Part shown: positions 1 to 12,000 of the stretch, piece by piece
How the letters are laid out: each line of letters begins with the position of its first letter
How positions within the stretch are numbered: position 1 is the first letter of the stretch
Source of the DNA: Brachypodium distachyon
Lineage: Eukaryota; Streptophyta; Magnoliopsida; Poales; Poaceae
Direction: 5' to 3'
Assembly: GCF_000005505.3 (NCBI RefSeq)
Contig: NC_016132.3
Location: forward strand, 46,328,914-46,392,913
DNA length: 64,000 nucleotides
The notes under the pieces: model-generated
What the model was told of the DNA's origin: nothing
The model's database searches: none
The model's input: only the letters and a program-made list of their open reading frames with translations
Position numbers and translations under genes: made by a program

Positions 1-683
1 GCACACGGAGCGGGCGCTGAAATTTCCATGTCTTGGCTGTCGAGTATCCCGGTTTACAGGCCAACGAAGTGAAGAACATTGTCACCTGCAGAAGCAAAAT
101 CGAATGTACATGTTGCATTCAACTGCTCGTCTGCCCCCTCATGCACACAGTATAACCAGACGAGCCTGGCATCACGTTCTCGTGTGTGAAGAATGGGCCC
201 TGCTTCAACCCGCCACTCTGTTCCACATGCACTCCACCGGCTCCATGATGATTAATTAGGAGGCTAGTCCCCGTCGCTTGATAAATCCAAGACCGAAAAC
301 TGGACGTGTACTTTAATCCCATTTTGAGCAGAGAACACAGATCAATATGGGGGCAGCACTGATTTAGCAGCTTCACCTAACGTAATTACGTGAGTGAAGC
401 ACCGACAGTCTGATAAGATGGCAAACACGCACTCAGATCACCAATGCATGGACCAACTACCATACGACCGGTAGTACAGAACAAAATAAAATTACTCAAA
501 CTGTACGTAGTGCATTATTCACATCCTGGGCGCCTGAAAGACATAAATCCAATCACATAAGTAACAAGAATGGAAGCAAGGAAGAATTTGAACAGAGTGA
601 GAGGGAGGAGAAAGAAATGAAAAGAAACAGCACCGATCGACATCAACATCGTCGTCGTGCACTCCTCAACTCATGCCATATCA
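1..683. other. 3' flank of the fasciclin gene, no gene recognised
   Basis: This stretch holds no coding region I can assign. A minus-strand frame of 85 codons at 119-376 has no recognisable domain. A short FFTHEN..PGS stretch in it faintly resembles the start of a BURP domain, but that is too weak to call. The part nearest the fasciclin stop is probably its 3' untranslated region. Confidence 0.4.
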
Positions 684-1436
684 TTACAAGAGGTAGCCAA
701 GAACGGCGGCCATGGCAGCCACGCCCCAGGCGACGGCCCTCGCGCCGCCCGCCGCGGCGCTCGTGGGCGAGGCCTCGTCGTCCGACCCGGCCGGCCCAGA
801 GGCGGCCTCGCCCTTCTTGGTCTTCCCGTCCTTGGAAGCGGCAGGCGCTGCCGCGGGCGCCTTGGCCCCGAAGAACTCCAAGGGCAGGAGCACCTTGTCC
901 ACAGAGTAGACGGCCAGTGGCTTCTTGTCGCTGAGCGCGTTGTTGACGGTGACTTCGGAGACGCCGCTGGAGACGTTCACCTGGTTGTTGGCGGTGGCGG
1001 TGATGTTGAGCGTGAATGGCCCGTCCTGTCCGGACGCCTGGGTGCGGACGGGGTTGCTGGCGGTCTGGAAGGACTCCATGGAGTAGAACTGCGGGAGGAC
1101 GTGGCCCTGGACGAGCGCCACCTGCTGCTGCTGGGTGAGGCTGTTGAGCGTGCCTGGCTTGAGGTTGTTGAAGGCGTTGTCGGTCGGGGCGAAGACGGTG
1201 TAGCCGTTGCCGTTGAAGGAGTTGTTGAGCTGGCTGTTGAGCTGCGTGTCCTGCTGCGTCTCCTTCATCAGCCGGATGAAGGTCGTGTACTGCCCGCCCT
1301 TCACCAGGATGGCCGTCACGTTCGGCGGGCCGCTTGGGGTCGCATCGGGCGCCGGGGCCTGCGCCAGTGACACCGACACCATGGCGAAGAACGCCGCCGC
1401 CGCGACAGCGGCAATGCCGGTCCTCCGCGCCGCCAT
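684..1436 (-). CDS. Fasciclin-like arabinogalactan protein, single FAS1 domain, GPI-anchored
   Basis: The frame encodes 250 residues starting MAARRTG and ending in a TAA stop. Residues 1-25 form a signal peptide with an Ala-rich core ending SVSLA. An arabinogalactan-type APAPDATPSGPP segment follows, and then one FAS1 domain at about residues 39-180. Inside it are the H1-like TVFAPTDNAF motif and the H2 region around residues 105-175. N-glycosylation sequons are present. The C-terminal third is Ala/Pro/Lys-rich, with a KAPAAAPAASK glycomodule, and ends in a small-residue stretch plus a hydrophobic tail (VAWGVAAMAAVLGYLL), as expected of a GPI-anchor signal. Such proteins sit on the outer plasma membrane and in the cell wall and act in wall assembly and adhesion. 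I chose this ATG because the open frame upstream lacks a leader and runs into the promoter. The gene is intronless and GC-rich. Length fits single-FAS1 family members. The exact subgroup was not assigned. Confidence 0.93.
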   Translation of the reverse strand: MAARRTGIAAVAAAAFFAMVSVSLAQAPAPDATPSGPPNVTAILVKGGQYTTFIRLMKETQQDTQLNSQLNNSFNGNGYTVFAPTDNAFNNLKPGTLNSLTQQQQVALVQGHVLPQFYSMESFQTASNPVRTQASGQDGPFTLNITATANNQVNVSSGVSEVTVNNALSDKKPLAVYSVDKVLLPLEFFGAKAPAAAPAASKDGKTKKGEAASGPAGSDDEASPTSAAAGGARAVAWGVAAMAAVLGYLL

Positions 1437-3217
1437 TTGCTCGATGTGTGGAGTGCTTGATGGAGAGAGCAGAGAAGAGTGTGTAGCGCTGCGTGTGATG
1501 GTGGTACAGGGTTGAGGGGTTGGTTGATATAGGGAGTCGGCGGACGTGGGTGTGGGGTAAGGGGTCACGGCTGGAGGTGAGCTGGTGCGTACCGAGCGGT
1601 GGTTGCCGGCCGATCTGCCCGTGGAATAATTGAGAACATACGCTGCGATACGGATGCCGTGCCTGCCCGAGTGCCCGACGCTATGAAAGTGAAACGAAGA
1701 GCGGCAAAGAGTGAGGTCAAGGGGTCCACGCGGTCGAGTCGTTACTGTTCGGTGCAGGCGGCGGCACACGGGAACCGGGCGCGCATATGGCTGCCGTACT
1801 AGTGCACAGCCATCATTAAAAGTCCGATTAAAAGCTCGAGAGAGAGAGTGGCTGATATTCTGCTTCTCGAGGGATCGTAAAGTTTGTAGCAGGTGAGAAT
1901 TGAGAAGCTGGCCGGGACCCGGGTAAACCAGTGTTTTTTTTTTCTTTTGCGACAGAGTACACCAAAGTTTCTTCAGTTTCCCCTTGACATTCTGTTGGGA
2001 ATAAGCGAGGTTGCCTTTTCCGGCCGGGTTAGTTAAGGCCTGCAACTCCCGTCTCCCGTATAACGTGTCGTGTTCGCACGATTTTGGTTTCTGACGGATG
2101 GAGACGCTATTTACAACTCGTAAGTACCTGTCAGTCAGACAGGTTATGAGTCGCTCTGTCCACGCACGTATTATTGCTCTCATGCAGGTTTGTTTTGTCC
2201 AGCTAGCGCAGCACCCTGTTGGATCATTTGTTTCTACAGATATGCTATAGCTACCTCTGGGCTCGTCTGGGAGCTGACTCAGCTCACCGGAAGAGGATAC
2301 AGAATCAGATTGACAGGTTCGTTCAGAATCATTGCCTCGTAGGCACACCACACGCAGAGCTGCAGAAGACTGATCGACCAGCGCATATAATAAGTTTTTA
2401 TATGCTTTACCAGTGCTCCGATAGCAGTATTCTTGATCTGTCGGCGAATTTAAATTCAATTTTTAGAACCACGTGGAGAGGGTCGCTTCAAAGTTGAAAC
2501 TACTGGTCGGTCTTGGGCGAAATAGCACTGAAAGAAGCCAAAAAGAAAACAGAAGGAAAAATAGTGTACATTTTCAGATAAAAAAATGTTTGGCACGATA
2601 TCGGGTATGACCAAAAGGACCAATAAGCATGATATTTCGGTTTACAACTTAGCCGGTGCTGATTTTGTTACGAGCAGGGCAGCAGTTAGAGAGAGCTGTT
2701 TGGCAACAGGTCTATGTCCACCAGAGATAGAATACATGGACCAACCATGCATTACAGGCCGATATATCACGCTGATCATGCAGTCTCCTGAAAATTCGGT
2801 TGTTGATTCGACAGCGACATTCCTCTCCGCTTTGCAAATTAACTGGCCCGCACATACAGGCTCGCAAGCTGCAATCGCAAGAGCAAGACTGGCCACCCTC
2901 TGCTTTGAACCATCGTCTTTTGGCTTTTGCCTGACAGCCTGAGCTATCACCTATCCAGTAATCCAGTTTATGTTTTTTCTTTTTCTTTGAAGAGGCTACC
3001 GTAACGAGAAATTTCAGTTCTCCAACAGAGGTGCTCGGTCGGTTACATCAGCTAGCTATGCATGCGTTGGGAGTCATCATGGATGTGACCATGCTCACCA
3101 ATGAGAAGCATCATGCCGAAAAGTGCGCAAGTTGATCCACGCTTTTGCAGCGTCCATGCAATACGCAGACGCTTCTACCGAACGCGAAGGTCATATGGAT
3201 TGCTTTGCAGGTAAGCT
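1437..3217. other. Upstream region of the fasciclin gene, no further gene seen
   Basis: Apart from the TATA box, this holds the fasciclin promoter and intergenic DNA. Frames of about 100 codons lie on both strands at 2586-2950 and overlap each other. Neither shows a domain, a signal peptide or splice-supported extension, so neither is called. Confidence 0.4.
1525..1534 (-). promoter_or_regulatory. Probable TATA box of the fasciclin gene
   Basis: Read on the minus strand the site is CCTATATCAA, about 90 bases before the ATG, followed by a pyrimidine-rich leader. Spacing and orientation fit a plant TATA box. It is a position-based call. Confidence 0.5.
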
Positions 3218-4026
3218 AGGCCACTGTTATCTCATGAATGCTGAATTTCTGATGACACAGAAGAAAACATAACCAGCAGTTATCCAAGAAATCAACAAGG
3301 AGGCGGCAATTCATGAATGCTGAATTTTTGATGACAGAAGAAAACATAACCGGCAGTTATCCGAGAAATCAAAGAGGCGGCGGCAATTTGGGCGGAGAGA
3401 GAAAGGCGATCGGAGGAGTCAGAGGGCTTGGGATGCTTGGGAGGCGCTGTGGCACCTCAACGTAAGGGCATGTACAATGCAAAATGCTTGGACAAGTGCT
3501 TACGAAAATAAACCAAAATTTCTTAAGCACCAGTGCTTATTTGTATAGAGGAGGTGCCAAGTTAGGCATTTGTTTAGTCTAAATAAGCACCGGTGCTTAA
3601 CAAAAACCAGTTAATTTTTATAAGCACCCATCTAGGCATCTTTGCATTGCATTGTACATGTTCTAATTAGAGAACAACGGGATGGATTTTAGAGGGACAA
3701 ACATCACGTGGAGCGTTCTCAGGACCCTAAATTGTCCCCCTTTAGATTTGAGAATTACCAGGCCACTGTTATATCTCCTAAATCCTGAATTCCTGATGAC
3801 AGTAAAAAAACAGAGCTGACAGTTATGCGAGAATGTATATTAACGAGGCGGCGGCAATTTGGGCATAAAGAGAAAGTATGTCGGGGGAGTCGGAAGGGCT
3901 CGAGATGCTTCGGGAGGGCACCGTAGCACCTCAACGCAATTAGACAACACCGGGAGGGATTTTTTAAGAGGGGCAAACATGACGTGGGGCGGACTCTAAA
4001 TTGTTCCCCGATAGATTTGAGAATAA
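3218..4026. repeat. Two-copy intergenic tandem duplication
   Basis: A block beginning AGGCCACTGTTAT at 3218 recurs at 3760. Both copies run through a GAATTCCTGATGACAG-like stretch, a GGCGGCGGCAATTTGGG stretch, a CACCTCAACG stretch and a TAGATTTGAGAAT end. The first copy is longer because it holds the MITE at 3466-3663 and a further internal duplication of about 79 bases (3231-3310 and 3311-3388). The second copy is the empty version. Neither copy has a convincing open frame. Confidence 0.8.
3466..3663. mobile_element. MITE with TAA target duplication (PIF/Harbinger type)
   Basis: The 198-bp element has imperfect inverted ends, GGGCATGTACAATGCAA on the left and the complement of GAACATGTACAATGCAA on the right. 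TAA flanks both sides (3463-3465 and 3664-3666). The neighbouring duplicate at 3931-3942 reads through this point as CAACGCAATTAG with one TAA-like site, so it is the unoccupied site. The interior holds diverged GCACCGGTGCTTA palindromes and no coding capacity. The 3-bp TWA target suggests the PIF/Harbinger group. Confidence 0.85.
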
Positions 4027-5634
4027 TGCGCGGTTGTGTTCGTCGTACATGGCGCTCGTTGGACTGAATTTTGTTGTGTGGTTTGCGGATTGAAATACCA
4101 CATGGTAGGAAGAAATGAAGAACCGATAGGAAAGACAATTCTCATCGTTAATTAGTCCCAAACTAACTAATCATTCACGTGCACCCATGTCAACGTGCTG
4201 ACAAGTCAAACATAACAGCAGCGAGATTGACTTCTGTTGATCATATCATGCGACTGTTCTAGCATGGACACGAATGTCGATGCCGGCCAGGTTGATATGA
4301 TTGTTAATTTTAACATAGATGTCGACGATATTAAAATCACATACATAGCTCGTCAACATCACTGATGCCGCGTTCTATGTTTATCAACCGAAAAGAATCA
4401 CCATATGATAATTTATTAAAAAGCTTACATAGAGTTAATCATGAAAATTGTTAAGCGTATCTTTGATTGATGGAAGAATTGCTCGCACATTATCTATTTT
4501 GATTCTTTATCTCAGTTTATGATAACACTAAAGCAATACAATGTTTTGGTCTCCTTTATTTCATTGTATAATAGATATGATTGATACTAAATTTCATTAC
4601 TGAATTCCATGAGCATAGGCAAATACAATAGACAAATTAATTCATAGCAACGCATGGACATCCCCACAATATTGATATGACTATACAAATGTTTTCCTTT
4701 TTATTTTTTCTTGATCGCCGTGATTGCCTGGATTTGATTGCTAGCTTTTCTTGTCTAGGACAATACTAAAGACATGTCAATTTGTGAAACACGAGGCATG
4801 ACAACAGATGACACATGACAACGCAACTATGAGACGCAAAAAGACATCAAGACAAAACACAAGAACATGGCAACCGTGAGACACAAGGCATGACAACACG
4901 TCGTACAAAGCAGAACAATTATGGGCCAATAAATACATGACAACTACGAAACATAACACCATGCCAAAGACACAAGGCAAGCGAATTACGGGAAGTAAAA
5001 AAGCAAAATATTTACGAGATACAACACATGACAAAGACATAATGAAAGAAAGTTATGAACATAGAAGATAGGAAAACTCTATACACAACGCATAACAAAT
5101 CATGTCGTCACAAAAAAAAGGAAGGACACCTATAAGACATAACACGTGACAAAAACATAAACTTGGACGATTACGATTTGTAATTCGAATTGCCGATCTA
5201 GAAAACAAAACCAACCTCTCCAGAATCTCCGTGAATGCTTGTCCCATAGGCCGATAGGCGACATCCACACTTGATTTATCCATTTTATTACGTTCGGGAG
5301 TCATTCACACTTGATATAACAAGTAAGCTAGCAGTGCTTGCATTTTGGATCCAAACTGTACAATCTGAACTCTTGACAGTATATACGTTCGACACGACCA
5401 CGAAAAAATACAAATGGATTTACAAAATGCCCCATTAACATTTATGATTTTGTTATGATCGATCAAGCTTTTACTTTTCCAAGGTGCTCCCTTATTCAGC
5501 CATACTCCAATCACACACTTGAGTGTGAATGAGTAGAGAGGGGGAGGGTGGCAACAATGACATCGTCGCAAAGAAGAAAGGACAACTGAATAAACGAGAG
5601 AAAAAGTGACAAATGGTATGTGTAGTGAGAGCTA
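4027..5634. other. Intergenic DNA with a decayed ACACAAGGCATGACAAC-like repeat
   Basis: No gene is recognised. Between about 4770 and 5160 short stretches of the kind 'acacaaggcatgacaac' and 'agacataacacatgacaa' recur at irregular spacing, as in a decayed short tandem repeat. The frames across it are low-complexity and not credible proteins. Confidence 0.4.
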
Positions 5635-5715
5635 TTCACTCCGATCCTAAATTGTTGTCGTTGTTTTAATACAAATTTGAACTAAAACAACGACAATAGT
5701 TTAGGATCAGGAGAA
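5635..5715. mobile_element. Short Stowaway MITE
   Basis: An 81-bp near-perfect fold-back has arms of about 33 bases containing GATCCTAAA and TTGTCGTTGTTTTA. TA flanks both ends (5633-5634 and 5716-5717). Size, target site and end sequence fit the Stowaway class of Tc1/Mariner-derived MITEs. It lies about 370 bases upstream of the ePHD/AAA start codon and could fall within its promoter. Confidence 0.85.
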
Positions 5716-6087
5716 TAAAAGAGTTGCAAGCACACGATAGCATTCTTAACACGGTCGTCGCCATAAACATCCAAAAGCTAAAGAAGTTCGAATTTTTTGT
5801 AGAGAACGTCTTGAAAAGCCCACATTTGAGAAAGCGATTGGCCCAGAAAAATACGAGCCCCATCTGTGATTCGCAGGTGTCTCGAATTCTCGACGGCTGA
5901 CGTAATTTCCCCCTCCCCGTAACCCTCTTCTCCCCCAGACCCTGTCCCCCTGGCCGCAACGCCGCACCCTACTTGGAACGCGAAGTCAGAGTCTGAAGGT
6001 TGAGCGAGCGACCCCCTCCCCCCCAAAACCCTTGTCAGCTCTGGCCCAGCAGTGCGATCGCCTCTCCCGTCTGTGCATCTCCCCCTG

Positions 6088-9000
6088 ATGCCTCCGTCGA
6101 CACCCAAGCGGCGGCGCGGCGCCGCCGCCTCCCCCGGTGGCCGGAAGAAGCAGAAGCGCCTGGACGCCATCTGCGACGTCGCGCCGGCGCCTCCACGGGG
6201 CTGCGGCGGCGACGACGGCGATGATTCCGACGGGGAGGTTGTCCGCCGGAGCACGCGGGCGCGCCGCGCGCCCACCATGCTTGACACCTCGCCGGCCCCG
6301 TCGCCCCGCCCCAAGAGGTCCCGCCGCGGCGGGGACGTGGTCGGGTCCAGCGGGAGCTCGCGGAGAGGGGGCAAGGGTAGGGCACGGCCCGATGCGGATG
6401 CCCGAATGGTGGACGAGGATGAGGATGAGGAGGACGACGGAGAAAATGTTGTGTGGCGCTCGCGGCTGCGGGATAGGGTTAAGGGGAAGGCCGGGGCGGG
6501 GAGGCGAGTGAGGACCCTGTGGTTCGAAGATGAAGACGGCGAGGAATATGATGCGAAGACGGTGGTTGTGGATGTGCGGGATGGGGCTAAGAAAGAGGAG
6601 GGGCAGGAAACCGGAGGTTTGCCATCACGAGAAGTGGGTGAGAGGGAGATCAATTTAACCATAGATTTGAATGTCGAACATGAGTCTGTGGAGGGTGTCA
6701 CTATAGTAGAAGAGCAAGAGGAGGAAAATGGTGGAGGGCAGGAGGAGGAAGGAGAAGAAATTGGTACTGCAACTGATCTACACGAAGACAACGTGGAGGA
6801 AGTGGGGGAGGAGGATGGCTTGCAAGGGGAAGAGAAAACTGACGAGTTAGCCTGTGATGAGAATACCTATGCTGCTGGGTCTGGCAATTTAGGGGGAAAT
6901 GATCAGCTTGATGTGGAGATTGCAGAAGTGAGGAATCTTCCAGATGAGCAGCAAATGGAACTGGATGATTGTGGTCCTGGTGAGCAAGTGGAAGAGGTCC
7001 GGCGGGATGAGCAGATGGATGATGCCCCAAATGTAGTATTGCCTGAGGATGCTCTGATTGAGAGAGTGGGAAAAGCTTTGGTTTCAGATGCAAAACGGGT
7101 AGTAGTAGAGGTTAAAGAAGGAAGGAGGTGTGGGCTATGTGGAGGGGGAACTGATGGAAAACCACCTAGGGTTGCACTGCATGATACCGCCGACAGCGAG
7201 AATGAAGCCTATGAGGGTGCTTTGCCTTCAGAGGAACCAAACTATGATATCCTGGATGGGTTCAGTAATGATCCTGGATGGCTCGGAAGGTTATTGGGCC
7301 CGATAAATGATCGATTTGGCATTTCTCGTGTCTGGGTTCATCTGAACTGTGCAGTTTGGAGTCCTGAGGTCTGTGCAGTATATCTTAAAATTCTTATATG
7401 TGTTATTTGAAGGTGTATGTTGAGTTCCTTTTTTGTTCGCTGCATAACTTTGCTGTACCTTAGCTCTGTTTTGTACATGCATACATCCAGCAATGCCCAT
7501 GTCAATGCCCCTTCTTGACTGGCATGATTGTATTTCCTGAAAATAGTATGTCCTGCCATGTGGTTATGGATCAGCACTTGTTTCTGTGGATTGCTGACTG
7601 AAGTTCAAGATAATGCGTTAGAAATAAAACCTTCCAAATGCATCATATACTGCATCCTAGTGATATTTATTTTTTATGTATTGTATGTATTGGTGATGTG
7701 AAAATCCATTCTTTTGTGGTCAAATTTCAGGTTTACTTTGCTGGTTTAGGACGCCTTAAAAATGTAAGAGCTGCACTTTGCCGTGGAAGGCTTTTGAAGT
7801 GCAGTCGATGCGGCAGACCTGGAGCAACTATTGGGTGTCGTGTTGACCGATGTCCGAAAACCTACCATTTGGTAATCACCTTGTGCTTTTAGAGTACACT
7901 CCATCATTCTGTCATTGCCCTTTAATATGTATTCTTTTTCTCTCCATATGTAGCCTTGTAGTCGTACAGAAGCCTGCATATTTGATCACCGGAAGTTTCT
8001 TATAACCTGCAATGATCATCGACATCTCTTCCAACCCCAAGGAAATAAGTATGCTGAACTACTCAGGAAGATTAAGATAAAGAAGATGAAGGCTGATATC
8101 AGAAAGATGTCACAGGATGCGTGCAGAAAGGATATAGAGGCTGAAGAGAAATGGTTAGAGAATTGTGGGGATGATGAAGAATTCTTGAAACGTGAGGGGA
8201 AGAGGCTAAACAGAGATCTTTTGAGAATTGCACCTGTTTACATAGGAGGTTCTTCTGAAAATGGAAAGTCATACCGTGGTTGGGAATCTGTTGCTGGGCT
8301 TAGTACTGTTATTCAGAGCATGAAGGAAGTGGTGATACTGCCTCTTTTGTATCCTGAGTTCTTTAGCTCGTTAGGTCTCACACCACCAAGAGGAGTTCTG
8401 CTGCATGGTCACCCTGGTACTGGTAAAACACTTGTTGTACGGGCACTAATAGGGGCATGTTCTCAAGGGGGCAGAAGGATTGCTTATTTTGCTCGGAAAG
8501 GTGCTGATTGTTTGGGCAAGTATGTTGGTGACGCTGAGAGGCAGTTACGACTTCTGTTTCAGGTAGCTGAAAAATGCCAACCTTCTATCATATTTTTTGA
8601 TGAGATTGATGGCTTAGCACCTAGTAGATCCAGACAACAAGACCAGACACACAATTCAGTTGTAGCGACTTTACTCTCATTGCTTGATGGTTTGAAATCA
8701 AGAGGCTCAGTTATAGTAATTGGGGCCACGAATCGTCCTGAAGCTATTGATCCCGCTCTTAGGAGACCAGGACGGTTTGATCGTGAGATTTACTTCCCGC
8801 TCCCAACCCTCGAGGATAGGTCTGCTATTCTTTCATTGCACACAAAGAACTGGCCAAGTCCTATTTCAGGTGCATTCCTCTCAGCTGTTGCAAGCCAAAC
8901 TATTGGATACGCTGGTGCTGATTTGCAGGCAATTTGCACCCAAGCTGCATTAAATGCTCTCAAAAGGACTTGCCCGTTGCAGGATATTTTACGCTCCGCC

Positions 9001-12000
9001 GAGAAAGGAACTGAGCAGGGACGACTTCCTCTACCATCAATTGATGTAGAGGAAAGGGATTGGTTGTCTGCTCTTGCAGCTGCTCCTCCACCCTGTTCAC
9101 AAAGAGAAGCAGGAATTGCTGTAAATGATCTAGTTTCCTCTCCTCTTGATTCCTATCTTTTGCCATGCCTTCTTAAACCATTACTCCACCTTCTTATTTC
9201 CCTCTATTTGGACGAACGGATCTGGTTACCTTCATCTCTTCTGAAGGCATCTGCCTGTATAAAGCAAGTTGTCTTTTCATCTATGGAAAAGAATAATGTG
9301 CCTCACACTTTCTGGTCTTCCTATCTTCCATCTTTGATACAGCAGAAAGATTTTGCAAATAGAATTGGAGCAATCCTGTCAAGCTATGGTCTAACAGCGT
9401 CTCAACTAGGCAATCATGGTTCAGTGGTGCCAAGTCACAATGAACAACACGAAAAGTTTGACGACCGCAGGTTGAATTCCACTGGTTCTCCAATAAAAGG
9501 AGGGTTAGCACATAAGTTATCAGGTTTTCGAGCTTTAGTTGCTGGAGCACCCAGATCAGGCCAGCGACATCTAATCCGTTGCATTCTTCATGGTTTTATG
9601 GGTCATATTGTAATACACAAGCTTGATCTTGCAACTATGGCACAAGAGGGAAATGGTGACATCCTCAATGGATTGACACAAATTCTTCGTAAGTTGCCTA
9701 TTTTCTTTTCCTTCCGATATGCTGACTGGGAAATTACCAGTTGACTTAACTTTCGTGTTATCCCTGTAACTTAATGTGTGTTCTGTTTCTTTATTTAATA
9801 CTATCTGTGTGCATGTAACAGAGGCTTGGGTTGAATAAAATCTCCACCAACCTCGATCTAAATAAAAATGAGACTGATTATTTGAAATGAATGTCCTCCA
9901 AGTTGTATGTAAAAGAGAATCAATGATAAAGTCATCACCTCTCTTCAGGCTTAAATTGTTTACTTTCTAACCATATCTTTTTATGAAATATCATGGTGCT
10001 ACCGTTGCCGACAACTTAAATTGCGTTAGCACAAGCACTTTTTAGCCAAAGAGAAGTAAAATCTGAAAACTTGTTTTTATCAAGAATGGTAATTATGTGA
10101 AGGTACTTATGCACTCATTGTCAGGGGAGGGCCTACGGCCCGTGCTACCCGGGCTGTAGCACGGGTCTGGCCCAGGTGGAGAATACATGGTATGTTACTT
10201 CTTTTTAACCCACATAATTGTTTCCAGGTAACTTAGCCCCTCCAGCCAGGCCCAGCATAGCCCCTCCACTCCCCAGCCCAACATTGTACAGCCCACATGG
10301 CATCCCTGGCGCTAGCTCGCTTGCTCGGTGCATCGATCGGTCAATCCAGCTTGCGCGGCTCGTCGTCTCTGCACTGCCCGATTCCCCAACTTGAGAAACC
10401 AGCCCAAACCCAAGCCTCCGAATCCCTAGCCTTGCCACAACGAGCGGTGCTGCTTTTGGCACAACACACGACGCACATAACACAAAGTGACGCAGGCGGA
10501 CGATGGTGTTTTTGGTTTGTGCTTCAAAAAAAAAATCTTGCATTTGAAATTTGAAAAACGGTCCATGATTAATCATCGGTAGTTGTTCTTTGAGGTCTAT
10601 TTAGATGGAGAGATTCTATCAATGATCTACCATTTGTAGCTTTTTTTACTTTCTTTAGAAACGACCAAAGTGTTTGTGCCGATATCTATGTACTTTTACT
10701 ATTGTACAATTTTATTGTGGTACATCAAAATTTTGAGTGTCATAAGTTAGCCCCCTCCTTTGTTTGTCACTGGGTCCGCCACTGCTCATTGTGTGTCTTT
10801 CTTGTGACATGAAGTTGCATTTTCTCTGTAAAGTTCATCGGAAATTAGATAGTAAGTTGAGCATATTAATAATATGTACCTACATTTGACAATTTAAGTT
10901 AACTTGTTCAGTCCGGAGGTTTTACCATTTGAGGTTAAATTCGTTTCAATTGAGCTGAATGTTTCCAAGTTAGATTGGTGAACACAAATTCACATATGCA
11001 CTGAAGATTGATGCACCATACAAATGATACTTCTGTATAGATTGATGGAATGCCAACCTATATCTTGCCTGATGTAAATTGTCAGACTCAATTTAGCTGA
11101 ACCAGTATCCTTTTTGGGCCACATCATCTGAGTTTATAAGCCATTTTCACACCACCATTCTATAATGTTGATTTAGTGATTTAGGTTCATGCAGGAAATG
11201 GCCCTTTCTTTTGCGCTTAAACCCAGCTTCTCCTATAAGCCGAACACTAAATTCGTTTAGGCATCCAAACTATTCCCTCCGATCCATAATAAGTGTCTCA
11301 GCTTTAGTACAACTTTGTTCTAAATCTGAGACATTTATTATGGACCGGAGGGAGTAGTAATCTCATTGCTAGTTTAGAAGCCTAAACAAATTTAATGTTC
11401 GGCTTATGGTAGAGCTGGGGAAGGGGCAGTTTCTGGGAGAAGCTAAAATTAGGCCTAAAAGAAGGGGGCCATAACTGGTGCCTTTCTTCTTTATAGGAAA
11501 ATGGTGTCATGCCCCAGTCCTTTCTAGTTGTGTGCAATGATGTATTGTCTATCTGTCTATTACTCAACCAGTATCCTTCATTTGTTTCTAATGGATATGA
11601 GTAAATAACCATAAATTTTTGTTTGCTCTTCCTTGACTAGTGAAAGGCCTAAACATTGGAAGGTGCATAATCTACATGCCTAGAATTGACTTGTGGGCAG
11701 TCAACAAGGCCCATGAACTGGAAACAGGAGATCATGCCCTCAATATGGGGACAAGCAAGTTAGCCACATCTCCAGTTGAAAGCATGACAAAATGCTCTGA
11801 AATTTGGAATACATTGGTTGATCAGATGGGTTCATTGTTAGCTTCTGCGTCCATAACTGTTCTGGTAAGCTTCATTTGTACTGTTCATGCCATATACTCC
11901 ATCTTTTTTTAATAGATATGTATGCATATTCATATTGGCCTTTCCCATAAAATACCATGAAGGAATTGTGCACGGTGAGTTCATGGCTAATATACTGAGA

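Noticed and set aside
657..1370. Plus-strand frames of up to 237 codons over the fasciclin gene
   Set aside because: They are Gly/Arg-rich shadows of the GC-rich minus-strand gene, with no domain of their own.
1437..2459. Upstream extension of the fasciclin frame to a 591-codon protein
   Set aside because: The extension passes through the TATA box and leader, lacks known domains, and would bury the signal peptide inside the protein.
2586..2950. Overlapping frames of about 100 codons on both strands
   Set aside because: No domain, signal or splice context; frames of this length on both strands are expected by chance.
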